Shown here in pieces: positions 33,200 to 42,625 of a stretch of 64,000 nucleotides of DNA (the first letter of the stretch is position 1; the number at the start of each line of letters is the position of its first letter). Location: positions 27,167 to 91,166 of the forward strand of contig CAYMGQ010000009.1 of assembly GCA_964390055.1 (NCBI GenBank). The letters are read 5' to 3'. The position numbers and the translations under genes were made by a program. A model generated the notes under the pieces. The model searched no databases and was not told where the DNA came from. It was given only the letters and a program-made list of their open reading frames with translations. Source of the stretch: CAYMGQ01 sp964390055. GTDB lineage: Bacteria > Bacillota > Clostridia > Peptostreptococcales > Natronincolaceae.

Positions 33200-34495
33200 C
33201 TATACTCTCTTAACTCTTTTTCTAATTTCACCTATCATATATAGGGACCCGGCTCCCACAATTGCATCCCCTATATGGGTGACTTTATATGCCAGCCTTA
33301 TAGCATCTTCTATACTATCAGAGGCATAAATCTCCTTATCAAAAACAGCTAGCTTTTTTAATAAATCCTTTGGTTTTATGGCCCTAGGATTGTTAGGGCT
33401 GGTTGCTATAACCTTGTCTACAAGAGGTATGAGGCTTTTTAATACTCCTTCCACATCCTTGTCCCTTAGCATAGCAAGTATTAGGGTAATCCTATAGTTT
33501 TTAAGCAATGTCCTAAAACTTGTGGCCAATGCCTGGGCTCCCTGTAAATTATGAGCCCCATCTATGATAATCAGAGGATCCTTAGCTATAATTTCAAATC
33601 TTCCCAGCCACCTTGTATTGTATATACCCTTATATATGTCCTTATCATTAATGGAGAGATTATATTTTTCTTTTAAAATTTCAATTACTGTTAGAGCAAG
33701 ACAGCAATTATAAATCTGGTGGACCCCAGCCATACTAATCCTTAAATTATCATAGGATTTGCCCAAAATCTCTAGGGAAAATCTTTGCCCCTCTAACTTA
33801 CTTTCGTGGATTTGTAATTTATTAAAATCTGCAATAATTAATTCTGACTTATTTTCTCTTGCGATTTTCTCGATAACCTCCATAGCTTCCCTATCCTGTG
33901 GATAGGAAAGTACATAGGAATTGGCTTTTATAATACCAGCCTTTTCCCTGGCTATTTCTCCTAGGCTATTGCCTAGATGGTCTAAGTGGTCGTAATCAAT
34001 GGGTGTGATTACAGAGATTAGGGGCCTATCTATTACATTGGTGGCATCCAATCTGCCCCCTAACCCCACCTCCAATACCAAAAAATCTACCTGCTCTCTT
34101 GCAAAATATAAAAGGGCTATCCCTGTTCCTATTTCAAATTCAGTTGGGTGGTTTACACCCATGGCCACCATTTTTTCCGCCTTTTCCCTTACCACATTTG
34201 TAAGCTTGGCCAAGACCTGCCTATCTATCTTTTGTCCGTTAATCTGAATCCTCTCTGTAAATTCTTCTATATAGGGTGAGGTATAGAGGCCTACCTTATA
34301 TCCCGCCCTTGTCAAAATATTTTGAGTAAAAGATGCTACAGAACCCTTACCGTTGGTCCCTGCCACATGAATAACCTTTAAATCCTCCTGGGGATTGCCA
34401 AGTAATTTCAATAGGAGTTTTATATTTTCCAAACCTAATTTACTGCCGAACTTATAAGTTCCATGGATATAATCTATTGCCTCTTGATAGTTCAT
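33200..34495 (-). CDS. folC: Folylpolyglutamate synthase / dihydrofolate synthase
   Basis: 431 residues. Mur-ligase type ATP site HVAGTNGKGSVASF, then FLVLEVGLGGRLDATNVID, ITPIDYDHLDHLG and IIDGAHNLQGAQ. It adds glutamate to folates and, in bifunctional members, to dihydropteroate. It lies 28 nt after valS on the same strand; valS-folC is a common pair in Firmicutes, so both may be under the valine T-box. Confidence 0.95.
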   Translation of the reverse strand: MNYQEAIDYIHGTYKFGSKLGLENIKLLLKLLGNPQEDLKVIHVAGTNGKGSVASFTQNILTRAGYKVGLYTSPYIEEFTERIQINGQKIDRQVLAKLTNVVREKAEKMVAMGVNHPTEFEIGTGIALLYFAREQVDFLVLEVGLGGRLDATNVIDRPLISVITPIDYDHLDHLGNSLGEIAREKAGIIKANSYVLSYPQDREAMEVIEKIARENKSELIIADFNKLQIHESKLEGQRFSLEILGKSYDNLRISMAGVHQIYNCCLALTVIEILKEKYNLSINDKDIYKGIYNTRWLGRFEIIAKDPLIIIDGAHNLQGAQALATSFRTLLKNYRITLILAMLRDKDVEGVLKSLIPLVDKVIATSPNNPRAIKPKDLLKKLAVFDKEIYASDSIEDAIRLAYKVTHIGDAIVGAGSLYMIGEIRKRVKRV

Positions 34496-34523
34496 CTGCC
34501 TAATTCACCTCTTAGCTATAAGT

Positions 34524-37175
34524 CTATTTATTTTTTAATGCCTGAATTCTTTCCGCAACCATCTCTAGCATTTCCTGGTACTTTTTACCCTTGTCTCTTT
34601 CTTCCTCTACCAGGTGGGCTGGGGCCTTCTTAACAAAGCCTTCATTGGCTAATTTACCTTCAACCCTTTTAATCTCATTTTCTAGATTCTTTTTTTCCTT
34701 TTCCAATCTTTGAATTTCCTTGCCTATATCAATCAATTCTTCTAGGGGTAAAAATAACTCCCCACCTTGTATAGTAACCGTAACCATATCCTCAGATACC
34801 ATATCCCTATCAGTTATATATTCAATTTCTGATACCCCACCAATAGACATAAAGTAACCTTCACCTTCTTTGATAACATCTTTGACATACTGCCCATCAC
34901 TATATACTATTAGTTTAGCCTTTTTTGAAGGCGCCACATTCATCTCCGCCCTTATATTGCGAAGCTTCCTTATGGCCTCCATTATTAGCTGCATTTTTTC
35001 CTCTGCATCCTGACATCTTTTTTTCTCATCAAATATGGGCCAAGCTGATATAATTACGCTTTCTTTAAGGCCTGGTATTCCCTGCCAAATCTCCTCTGTT
35101 ATAAAGGGCATAAAGGGGTGGAGTAATTTTAAAATATTCTCAAGTACATACATTAGGGTATATTGGGCAACCCTTTTCTCCTCAGGGTCCTCCCCATATA
35201 ATCTTGCCTTGGACAACTCTATATACCAGTCACAATATTCATTCCAGGTAAAATCGTAAATTTTTTGCAGGGCTAAACCCAACTCAAAATTATCCATGTT
35301 TTCAGTTATTTCTTTTCCTATTTCATTTACTCTAGAAATAATCCACAAATCCGCTAATTCAAATTTGTTTTCAAGCCCATGGCAGTCTATTCTTCCCCCA
35401 TCTAAATTCATTAAAACAAACCTAGTAGCATTCCAAAGTTTGTTTGCGAAATTCCTACTAGCCTCCAGCCTCTCCTCATGAAAACGAATGTCATTTCCAG
35501 GAGAATTCCCCGAAATTAAGGTATATCTTAAAGCATCTGCCCCATAATCCTCAATAACCTCTAATGGGTCTATTCCATTACCCAGGGACTTGCTCATTTT
35601 CCTACCTTGGGAATCTCTTACCAGTCCATGGACAAAAACATACTTAAAGGGTATATCCTCCATAAATTCTATACCTGAAAACACCATACGGACAACCCAA
35701 AAAAATATAATATCATAGCCTGTTACTAGCACATCTGTTGGATAAAAATACTCTAATTCCTCAGTTCTTTCTGGCCAACCCATTGTAGAAAAGGGCCATA
35801 AGGCAGAACTAAACCAAGTATCTAATACATCCTCATCCTGTCTAAAATCCACGCCCCCACATTTTTGACATTTGTTTGGCTTTTCTCTTGCTACCACCAA
35901 TTCATCACAAGCTTGGCAATAATAGGCCGGTATTCTATGTCCCCACCATAATTGTCTTGAAATACACCAATCCCTAATATTCTCTAGCCAGTGATAATAT
36001 ATCTTGTCAAATCTTTGGGGTATAAATTTTATCCTTCCATCCTTAACTGCTTCAATTGCAGGTCCTGCCAAGGGTTCCATTTTTACAAACCATTGGTCTG
36101 AAGTCATGGGTTCAATTACCGTATCACACCTATAGCATTGGCCTATATTATGGCTTCTTTCCTTAATATCTACTAATAGGCCCAGGTCCCTTAGGTCCTC
36201 CACTATCTTATCTCTTGCCTCATATCTATCCAGTCCCTGATAGCTGCCCCCATTAGCATTAATTTTTGCATCCTCCTCCATTACTGATACTTGGGGTAAA
36301 TCATGACGCAAACCTATCTCAAAGTCATTGGGGTCATGGCTAGGGGTGATTTTTACAGCCCCTGTTCCAAATTCCGGATCCACATATTCATCTGCAACAA
36401 TGGGAATTTCCCTGTCCATCAATGGCAAAATTGCTTTTTTTCCTATAAGATGTTTATATCTCTCATCCTCGGGATGGACTGCTATAGCTGTATCACCCAG
36501 CATAGTTTCTGGCCTTGTTGTTGCAATCTCAATAAACTCATCTGTAGCCTTAATTGGGTAATTTATATGCCAAAAAGACCCAAGGCTTTCCTCATGTTCC
36601 ACCTCGGCATCAGATAGGGAGGTTTTACAATCAGGGCACCAATTAATTATCCTATTGCCCCTATATATTAAGCCCTTTTCATATAATCTAATAAAAACTT
36701 CACTTACGGCATTACTGCATCCTTCATCCATTGTAAATCTTTCCCTTGACCAGTCACAGGAATTACCTAGTTTTTTCATCTGATCCACAATTTTTCTTCC
36801 ATATTCTTCCCGCCACTCCCAGGCCCTTTCTAAAAACTCCTCCCTGCTTATATCATTCTTAGTCAGACCCTCTTCGGCCTTGATTTTTTCCACAACCTTT
36901 ACCTCAGTTGCAATACTGGCATGGTCTGTACCAGGTAACCATAAGGTTTCAAAACCCTGCATCCTTTTATATCGAATTAAAACATCCTGAAGGGTATGGT
37001 CTAGAGCATGGCCCAAATGCAATTCCCCCGTAATGTTTGGTGGTGGCAAAACTATAGAATAGGGTTCCTTTTTGCTGTCCACCTTGGCTTCAAAATGTTT
37101 TTCATCTAGCCAGTGCTGATAAATACGGTCCTCAAAATCCCTAGGATTATAATTCTTGGGCAAATTATTTATCAT
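34524..37175 (-). CDS. valS: Valyl-tRNA synthetase
   Basis: 883 residues, a full-length class I synthetase. HIGH-type motif LPPPNITGELHLGHALDHT, editing domain EIATTRPETMLGDTAIAVHP, KMSKS loop GRKMSKSLGNG, and a C-terminal coiled coil (LIDIGKEIQRLEKEKKNLEN). It charges tRNA-Val. ATG 37175 is 8 nt after AAAGGAGG; a TTG just before it is an alternative. The T-box leader upstream controls it. Confidence 0.97.
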   Translation of the reverse strand: MINNLPKNYNPRDFEDRIYQHWLDEKHFEAKVDSKKEPYSIVLPPPNITGELHLGHALDHTLQDVLIRYKRMQGFETLWLPGTDHASIATEVKVVEKIKAEEGLTKNDISREEFLERAWEWREEYGRKIVDQMKKLGNSCDWSRERFTMDEGCSNAVSEVFIRLYEKGLIYRGNRIINWCPDCKTSLSDAEVEHEESLGSFWHINYPIKATDEFIEIATTRPETMLGDTAIAVHPEDERYKHLIGKKAILPLMDREIPIVADEYVDPEFGTGAVKITPSHDPNDFEIGLRHDLPQVSVMEEDAKINANGGSYQGLDRYEARDKIVEDLRDLGLLVDIKERSHNIGQCYRCDTVIEPMTSDQWFVKMEPLAGPAIEAVKDGRIKFIPQRFDKIYYHWLENIRDWCISRQLWWGHRIPAYYCQACDELVVAREKPNKCQKCGGVDFRQDEDVLDTWFSSALWPFSTMGWPERTEELEYFYPTDVLVTGYDIIFFWVVRMVFSGIEFMEDIPFKYVFVHGLVRDSQGRKMSKSLGNGIDPLEVIEDYGADALRYTLISGNSPGNDIRFHEERLEASRNFANKLWNATRFVLMNLDGGRIDCHGLENKFELADLWIISRVNEIGKEITENMDNFELGLALQKIYDFTWNEYCDWYIELSKARLYGEDPEEKRVAQYTLMYVLENILKLLHPFMPFITEEIWQGIPGLKESVIISAWPIFDEKKRCQDAEEKMQLIMEAIRKLRNIRAEMNVAPSKKAKLIVYSDGQYVKDVIKEGEGYFMSIGGVSEIEYITDRDMVSEDMVTVTIQGGELFLPLEELIDIGKEIQRLEKEKKNLENEIKRVEGKLANEGFVKKAPAHLVEEERDKGKKYQEMLEMVAERIQALKNK

Positions 37176-37204
37176 CAATTTATCCTCCTTTAGCTTTAAT
37201 ATTT

Positions 37205-37440
37205 TCCAATTAAAAAGCCCTTGTCCAAATATAAGGACGAAGGGTCTATTCGCGGTACCACCTTAGTTCTTGTTATTAATAACAAGCTCTTATTTTTATA
37301 ACGGTAATATGCCGTCTATATCTACTATAATTTCGATATAGGTACTCCAAAGCTACCTTCGATAATCATTGCCCTAAAAAACCTTCCAGCCCTTGGATTT
37401 TTCTCTCTTAAGGGTTAATTATCTACTTGTCTTTTTCATT
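37205..37440 (-). promoter_or_regulatory. Valine T-box leader of valS
   Basis: The T-box sequence AAGGTGGTACCGCG (minus strand, 37251-37264) is exact. Stem I near 37340-37430 shows an AGTA motif and GAAGGTAG, giving specifier GTA (Val; 37354-37356). A terminator follows (37212-37246, GACCCTTCGTCC with GGACAAGGGC and T5). Uncharged tRNA-Val would favour the antiterminator and raise valS expression. Confidence 0.92.
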
Positions 37441-37489
37441 GTATTTACATTATTTATATTAAATTAACTACTATTATAAACAATTCCCC

Positions 37490-38095
37490 CTACTTGTCAA
37501 GGGTATTCCCCATACCCTTGGTGGAAAAATCCGACTTGCCAACAACAATTTTCTTTGTAGAGGATTCCTTAGGCTTGGACACCCTTATGGTCCTGACACC
37601 TATAAAACAATATTGAATAAAGGCAAATATTGTTATAGCAATAGATAGGTAGACAAGTTGCTTGGCAAAGGCAAAGCCAAAAATTACCGATAAAATTGCG
37701 GCATAAAAAACTATGGTGGCTATTTTGCCATATTTGTTTGCCGGTATCACCACTTGTTCCTTTCTAAAATATAAAAATATCCCCCCTACAACCATGCAGG
37801 TCTCCTTAATCCCTACTACAATCATTACCCATGGGGGTAGTATTCCCTTAACTGTAAGGCAGATAAGGACCGTTAGCTGCATAAGCTTATCGGCCAAGGG
37901 GTCCATGGCCTGTCCCCATTTGGTTATAAGATTAAACCTTCTTGCAATATAACCATCAAGTACATCTGTAATCCCTGCAAAAATAAAGATATAAGATGAT
38001 AATATGAGATAATTTTCAGAGGATGAAAAAAAGGTTAGTATAAATAGGGGAACTAGGAAAAACCGTATTATTGTTAATATATTTGGTATATTCAT
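37490..38095 (-). CDS. pgsA: CDP-diacylglycerol--glycerol-3-phosphate 3-phosphatidyltransferase
   Basis: 201 residues. The CDP-alcohol phosphotransferase motif is DVLDGYIARR, then G and MDPLADK. Five to six membrane segments. It makes phosphatidylglycerol phosphate. The C-terminus has an extra lysine-rich tail of about 25 residues (SKPKESSTKKIVVGKSDF) not usual for PgsA. Good GAGGTG ribosome binding site. Confidence 0.9.
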   Translation of the reverse strand: MNIPNILTIIRFFLVPLFILTFFSSSENYLILSSYIFIFAGITDVLDGYIARRFNLITKWGQAMDPLADKLMQLTVLICLTVKGILPPWVMIVVGIKETCMVVGGIFLYFRKEQVVIPANKYGKIATIVFYAAILSVIFGFAFAKQLVYLSIAITIFAFIQYCFIGVRTIRVSKPKESSTKKIVVGKSDFSTKGMGNTLDK

Positions 38096-38190
38096 GAAAC
38101 ACCTCTTTTCTCATTTTGCAAGGAATAAAAACATATAGCCTATAACACAATACCCATACATCAGTTATATTTTAACATAATTTATCTCCT

Positions 38191-38212
38191 TTGCAAAATA
38201 TCTATTTTGCAA
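38191..38212. repeat. Perfect inverted repeat TTGCAAAATA-tc-TATTTTGCAA
   Basis: Ten-bp arms, 2-bp centre, between the 106-residue gene end and pgsA. A partial copy (ATTTTGCAAGG) occurs at 38116. It has no T tail, so it is an operator candidate rather than a terminator. Confidence 0.45.
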
Positions 38213-38252
38213 TTTTATTGGATAGTTATCTTAATGGTTGACTTGCCCCTTG

Positions 38253-38573
38253 CTACCTTACAAGCCTAATAGAATACCTCCTATCAAGATATTCTACCAA
38301 TATTCTAATCATTTCCTCATAGCCCCTATTAAACACTTCCCACTGCCTTTTATAGTTGGCATATATTAATCTCTTTGTATAATTGGACATGGGAACATCC
38401 TTATAAATACATAATCTGGATACCCTGCCATTACCAGCATTTAAATCCCTAGGATTAATCCCAAATTTTACATTGTCTTTATGGACTAAGGCATACCAAT
38501 AAAAATTATCAATTTCCCCGCATATGTAACCATATCTGCTCTTACTATTGCAAATCCGGATATTCAAAGACAT
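38253..38573 (-). CDS. Small conserved-looking protein, function unknown
   Basis: 106 residues, many aromatic and basic residues (GYICGEIDNFYWYALVHKDN; GINPRDLNAGNGRVSRLCIY). No signal peptide. A strong GGAGGG ribosome binding site at ATG 38573 supports it as real. I do not recognise a family with confidence. Confidence 0.6.
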   Translation of the reverse strand: MSLNIRICNSKSRYGYICGEIDNFYWYALVHKDNVKFGINPRDLNAGNGRVSRLCIYKDVPMSNYTKRLIYANYKRQWEVFNRGYEEMIRILVEYLDRRYSIRLVR

Positions 38574-38732
38574 ATAATCCCTCCATTATCCTATATCTAA
38601 ATTTTATGTGTATTTTCCTTGTCCTATACTTTTTTATAAAAAAGAAATTCTCATTATATATAAACACATATAACTAGCCTACTGAATATAAATATATGGA
38701 CGGTATTTTTATTAAAAATTGGAGGGATGCTA

Positions 38733-39743
38733 GTGAGAAAAATTAGATTGTTAGCAGTCATTGTTACCATAGCCCTTATTATTACCCTATCTCTATCCGC
38801 TTGTGGTAACAAGGATACGGAACTAACTAAAATTACATTAATGGAAGTTACCCACTCAGTATTTTATGCCCCACATTATGTTGGAATTACGGAGGGTTTT
38901 TTTGAAGAAGAAGGTTTGGAGGTATCAATCATTGATGGTCAAGGAGCTGACAAGGTAATGGCCGCCCTACTTAGTGACCAGGTTGAAATTGGCTTTATGG
39001 GACCTGAGGCCTCAGTTTATGTCTATGCCCAGGGCAAATCTGATTATGCCATTAATTTTGCCCAGTTAACTCAAAGGGATGGATCATTCATTGTATCAAG
39101 GGAGCCCAGCCCTGATTTCACCTTCGATGAGTTAAGGGGTAAGGAAATATTAGGTGGCCGAAAGGGTGGCATGCCTAATATGACCCTGGAATATGTTCTC
39201 AGAAAAAATGGCCTTGATCCAAGAAAGGACTTAAATGTCAGGACTGATGTGCAATTTGGTGTAATGGCAGGGGCCTTCGCCGCTGGGGAAGCTGACTACA
39301 CCACACTATTTGAACCAACAGCCTCCATGATTGAAAAGGAAGGGGTTGGCTATGTAGTTGCCTCTGTTGGAGCTGAGAGTGGATATATTCCCTTTACCGC
39401 CTATTCAGCTAAGGAAAGTTACATTGATGAAAACTCTGATATTATACAAAAATTCACCAATGCTATTTATCGTAGTATGTTGTGGGTAGACAGCCATAGT
39501 AATGAGGAAGTTGCTAAATCCTTGCACCCACATTTTCCAGATACTGATTTGGAAATCCTAACTATAGTAGCCGATAGGTATCGTTCAATTGATGCCTGGG
39601 CCCCCAATCCAGTTTTAAGTAAGGAGGGCTTAGACAGGTTACAGGATGTAATGATTGAAGCTGGTGAACTTGAAGAAAGGGTCCCCTATGAGGAGCTAGT
39701 TATAACTAATTTTGCTGAAACTGCAATGGAAAATATACAATAA
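38733..39743 (+). CDS. ABC transporter substrate-binding lipoprotein (SsuA/THI5-like, NMT1 fold)
   Basis: 336 residues. Lipobox ITLSLSAC. The mature part begins KITLMEVTHSVFYAPHYVGI and has VEIGFMGPEASVYVYAQG, typical of the NMT1/SsuA group that binds thiamin precursors, nitrate or sulfonates. GTG 38733 is 7 nt after GGAGGG; an ATG two codons upstream touches the ribosome binding site. No permease or ATPase gene lies nearby, so it is an orphan receptor and its ligand is unknown. Confidence 0.88.
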   Translation: MRKIRLLAVIVTIALIITLSLSACGNKDTELTKITLMEVTHSVFYAPHYVGITEGFFEEEGLEVSIIDGQGADKVMAALLSDQVEIGFMGPEASVYVYAQGKSDYAINFAQLTQRDGSFIVSREPSPDFTFDELRGKEILGGRKGGMPNMTLEYVLRKNGLDPRKDLNVRTDVQFGVMAGAFAAGEADYTTLFEPTASMIEKEGVGYVVASVGAESGYIPFTAYSAKESYIDENSDIIQKFTNAIYRSMLWVDSHSNEEVAKSLHPHFPDTDLEILTIVADRYRSIDAWAPNPVLSKEGLDRLQDVMIEAGELEERVPYEELVITNFAETAMENIQ

Positions 39744-39763
39744 CTTTTAAAAACCCAAAATAA

Positions 39764-39804
39764 AAATGATCCCCCTGACATAAAAGTCTGGGGATCATTT
39801 TTTT
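39764..39804 (+). terminator. Terminator after the NMT1-type binding protein
   Basis: AATGATCCCC and GGGGATCATT, 10-bp perfect stem, then seven T. Confidence 0.9.
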
Positions 39805-39822
39805 ATTACAAATAACTTTCAG

Positions 39823-40248
39823 CTATAATATATAATCCCTAACATAACCCAAATCTTCAATGATTACATTTTCTGGTGACTTGTAGTGTACCACTACCTT
39901 ATGGTCAAAACCCTCTGTTATCTGGATAAATTCCCTATCCCCATTAATAATTGCCACAAGGGCCCTAACTATGTGAGATTTGAATTTTTTATATCTCTCC
40001 TCCAAGCTTAACTTGCTATATTGTGAGTATAAATTACAGACTAACTGGAGGTAGTAGCTTTTATCCCTTAGAATCCAACGTCCTTCAACCTCATCCCTTA
40101 GTGGATTAATCCTTTTCTTATCTATTTTGTCCCCAATAAATAAGGTTCTCTCCCCCGTTTGGTCAGAATGAGTTAGTGTATAGACCCTATCCTTTATGCT
40201 ATTATAATTCCCTTCCTCTTGGTAAACTGTCATCAGCTTGGTAAGCAT
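39823..40248 (-). CDS. Staygreen family protein (Mg-dechelatase homologue)
   Basis: 141 residues. The staygreen signature is visible: RVYTLTHSDQTGERTLFIG and RDEVEGRW. Plant staygreen removes magnesium from chlorophyll a, and bacterial homologues have shown dechelation of chlorophyll derivatives; this organism has no sign of chlorophyll. ATG 40248 lies 10 nt after AGGAGG and overlaps the upstream S-component gene by 47 nt. It is the last gene of the radical SAM-S component-staygreen operon. Confidence 0.8.
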   Translation of the reverse strand: MLTKLMTVYQEEGNYNSIKDRVYTLTHSDQTGERTLFIGDKIDKKRINPLRDEVEGRWILRDKSYYLQLVCNLYSQYSKLSLEERYKKFKSHIVRALVAIINGDREFIQITEGFDHKVVVHYKSPENVIIEDLGYVRDYIL

Positions 40249-40768
40249 TAATTCTCAACCTCCTGGTATAAAGATGCAGGGCAGAAAAGGACCCCAAAAG
40301 CCCAGCCAGATACACAAGTATTACGCTAACAATGATTGACATTAGCCCCCCAAAATTATAAAGGGATGATGAAATAAGTCTTGTGGTAATAAAGAAGCTG
40401 GCTATAATCCCACAACTTGAGTATATGGGAGCAACAATTGCAATCCGAGAATCAGAAGAATAATCTCCCAAAATAATCCTTGTTATTAGGTCTGCCATTA
40501 TTCCTCCTATAATAATAGCAATAGTTGCAAAAACTGAAAATCTCACCATTAGTAAACCATAACCCAAGGCATACAAACTAATAGCCCCGGCCCTTCTAAC
40601 CCTATACAATATTAGGCTAATCATAAAACTAAAAAAGGGTGCATTGACAAGACCCCTGGAAAAAGGCATAATCCTGTGAAGTAGGCCTAGAACTTTGCCC
40701 AGAACTACCGATAGGGCAACGCATATAGCTATTGTAACTAAATCCTGGACCCTATATTTATAAAGCAT
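40202..40768 (-). CDS. ECF-transporter S-component-like membrane protein
   Basis: 188 residues with six hydrophobic segments, starting IQDLVTIAI-like VQDLVTIAICVALSVVLGKV, then GLVNAPFFSFMISLIL and LATIAI-type segments typical of S components of energy-coupling factor transporters. The substrate is unassigned. It overlaps the radical SAM gene by 11 nt and the staygreen gene by 47 nt. The tight overlaps suggest one pathway; a tetrapyrrole or related ligand is an inference. Confidence 0.65.
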   Translation of the reverse strand: MLYKYRVQDLVTIAICVALSVVLGKVLGLLHRIMPFSRGLVNAPFFSFMISLILYRVRRAGAISLYALGYGLLMVRFSVFATIAIIIGGIMADLITRIILGDYSSDSRIAIVAPIYSSCGIIASFFITTRLISSSLYNFGGLMSIIVSVILVYLAGLLGSFSALHLYTRRLRINAYQADDSLPRGREL

Positions 40769-41768
40769 ATTTTATCCCCCCATCAAGGAGGCAGAAAGGA
40801 TCCTCACCCAACCAGTCTCCTGTATAGCTATAGGCCCTGGCCCTACAACCCCCACATAGGTTAATATACTCACAAACCCCACAACTACCCTTATAATTTT
40901 TATAATCCCTAAGTGCCTTAAAAATTTTGTTGTTCTTCCATATATAATCAAAACTTTCCTCCCTAATACTTCCAACCCTAACTGGGGCATAGGGACATAT
41001 ATGTACATCCCCATTGGGTAGGATGGCACAATAGCTTATGCCGGCTATACAACCCCTATTACCACCATCAGAGTTTATCCCCCTTAGCAATGATTCTACC
41101 TTATATTGGGGTGCACATGTGGGTTTTACCCTTATATCCATTTGCATATCCTTATCAATTATTCTATTTATAGCCCTCCTATATTCCCCAATATCTAGGC
41201 CAATTTCCTTAAGGTCTTTTCCCCTGCCTGTATCTACTAAAAATAGCATATGGCTAGATACCGCCCCCAGCTGGTTAGCATAATCCGCAATTTCCTCTAT
41301 CTCATCCATATTTTCCCTTGTGATAGTACAGTTTAATTGAAGCCTTATCCCTGCCTCTATACAGTTTTTAGCTCCTTCTACAGCCTCCTCAAAGGCCCTG
41401 GCTCCACCCCTAAATCTATTGTGTTGGTCAGGCTTTAGACTATCTATGCTTATGGCTATAGCATCCAATCCCTTATCTTTTAATAATTGGGCCCTATCTG
41501 CCTTTATAAGAGTAGCATTGCTACCCATTAGACAAGTCATCCCTATAGCCTTGGCATATCCTATTAAGTCAAAGATGTCCTCCCTTAGCATGGGCTCACC
41601 CCCGCTAAAAACTATAGTAGTCATACCTGCCTTTACTATATCAGCTAGTAATTTTTTACCCTCTTCGGTAGACAGTTCATCCTTCATTTTGTCTGGTCCC
41701 GATTCCCTATAACAATGTTTACAGTAGAGATTGCATTTTTTTGTGGTATTCCAAGATATATGATTCAT
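40758..41768 (-). CDS. Radical SAM/SPASM protein, AhbC/NirJ-like
   Basis: 336 residues. The radical SAM cluster motif is CNLYCKHCYRESG (C12, C16, C19), preceded by HISWNTTKK, as in the AhbC/AhbD/NirJ group that modifies haem side chains. A SPASM domain with further cysteines is at the C-terminus (GCIAGISYC; CPYAPVRVG; CGVCEYINLCGGC). ATG 41768 follows GGGGGTGG. The closest functional guess is alteration of a tetrapyrrole or of a peptide; the sequence does not decide. Confidence 0.85.
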   Translation of the reverse strand: MNHISWNTTKKCNLYCKHCYRESGPDKMKDELSTEEGKKLLADIVKAGMTTIVFSGGEPMLREDIFDLIGYAKAIGMTCLMGSNATLIKADRAQLLKDKGLDAIAISIDSLKPDQHNRFRGGARAFEEAVEGAKNCIEAGIRLQLNCTITRENMDEIEEIADYANQLGAVSSHMLFLVDTGRGKDLKEIGLDIGEYRRAINRIIDKDMQMDIRVKPTCAPQYKVESLLRGINSDGGNRGCIAGISYCAILPNGDVHICPYAPVRVGSIREESFDYIWKNNKIFKALRDYKNYKGSCGVCEYINLCGGCRARAYSYTGDWLGEDPFCLLDGGIKYAL

Positions 41769-41872
41769 TAATCCACCCCCTTTATTAATATATACAGTGG
41801 TATGTTTTTTAGTTACATTCATTTAGGGCTACCGCCTTGTAAGTTATAATATTAATTTTTCTACCACAAATT

Positions 41873-41907
41873 AAAAAAAAGCCCAACTGTAATCAATATA
41901 CAGTTGG
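41873..41907 (-). terminator. Terminator after nrdG
   Basis: CCAACTGTA and TACAGTTGG stem, then eight T on the minus strand. Confidence 0.88.
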
Positions 41908-41920
41908 ACTCCTCCCATAT

Positions 41921-42604
41921 TCATCTTATCTTACATAGGTTAAAATTACCCTGGATTTGTCTCTTGATAAATTTTAACTTTTCCTGATCATAGGGGTGTA
42001 GCTTGCCCTCTCCTATTAATACATTGCCACTATCCTGGAAATTTTGCAAGTAATAGGCCTTACTCCTGGCCAACAAATCCCCAATTTCTAATAAATCCCT
42101 TGTTGATAATAACTCTTTACATACCGTAGTCCGAAACTCATAACCAATACTGGCCCCTCTTATAAGCCCTATGCTTTGAGAAATCTTGTCTAAATCCACT
42201 TTTACCTTTGTTACAGAATCATATTTTTCTAGGGGGGCCTTTATATCCATTGCTATATAATCTAGGAGCTTTTCCCTAAGTAATCTCTCTACTACAGAGG
42301 GCCTGCTACCATTAGTATCTAATTTTACTAAAAAACCCTTATCCTTAAGCTTTTTTATAAATTCATACAGGCCATCATGTAGGGTGGGCTCACCACCAGA
42401 AACACAAATTGCATCTATGAACTTTTTCCTACTCTCTATATAATCTAAGACTTCCTCTATATTAATTTCCTCTTCCTCTCCCCTTACTATAGAACTGTTA
42501 TGACAGTAGGGGCACCTAAAATTACATCCCTTAGTAAATAATACTGTTGATATTTTATCAGGATAATCAATAAAAGAGGATTTTTCAATACCTATAATTT
42601 TCAT
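41921..42604 (-). CDS. nrdG: Anaerobic ribonucleotide reductase activating protein (NrdG)
   Basis: 227 residues. Radical SAM motif GCNFRCPYCHN (C27, C31, C34), early IIGIEKSSFIDYPDKIS. It makes the glycyl radical on NrdD. This is the longer clostridial NrdG form. It follows nrdD by 21 nt. Confidence 0.93.
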   Translation of the reverse strand: MKIIGIEKSSFIDYPDKISTVLFTKGCNFRCPYCHNSSIVRGEEEEINIEEVLDYIESRKKFIDAICVSGGEPTLHDGLYEFIKKLKDKGFLVKLDTNGSRPSVVERLLREKLLDYIAMDIKAPLEKYDSVTKVKVDLDKISQSIGLIRGASIGYEFRTTVCKELLSTRDLLEIGDLLARSKAYYLQNFQDSGNVLIGEGKLHPYDQEKLKFIKRQIQGNFNLCKIR

Positions 42605-42625
42605 CCTATTTCACCAATTCTCCTT

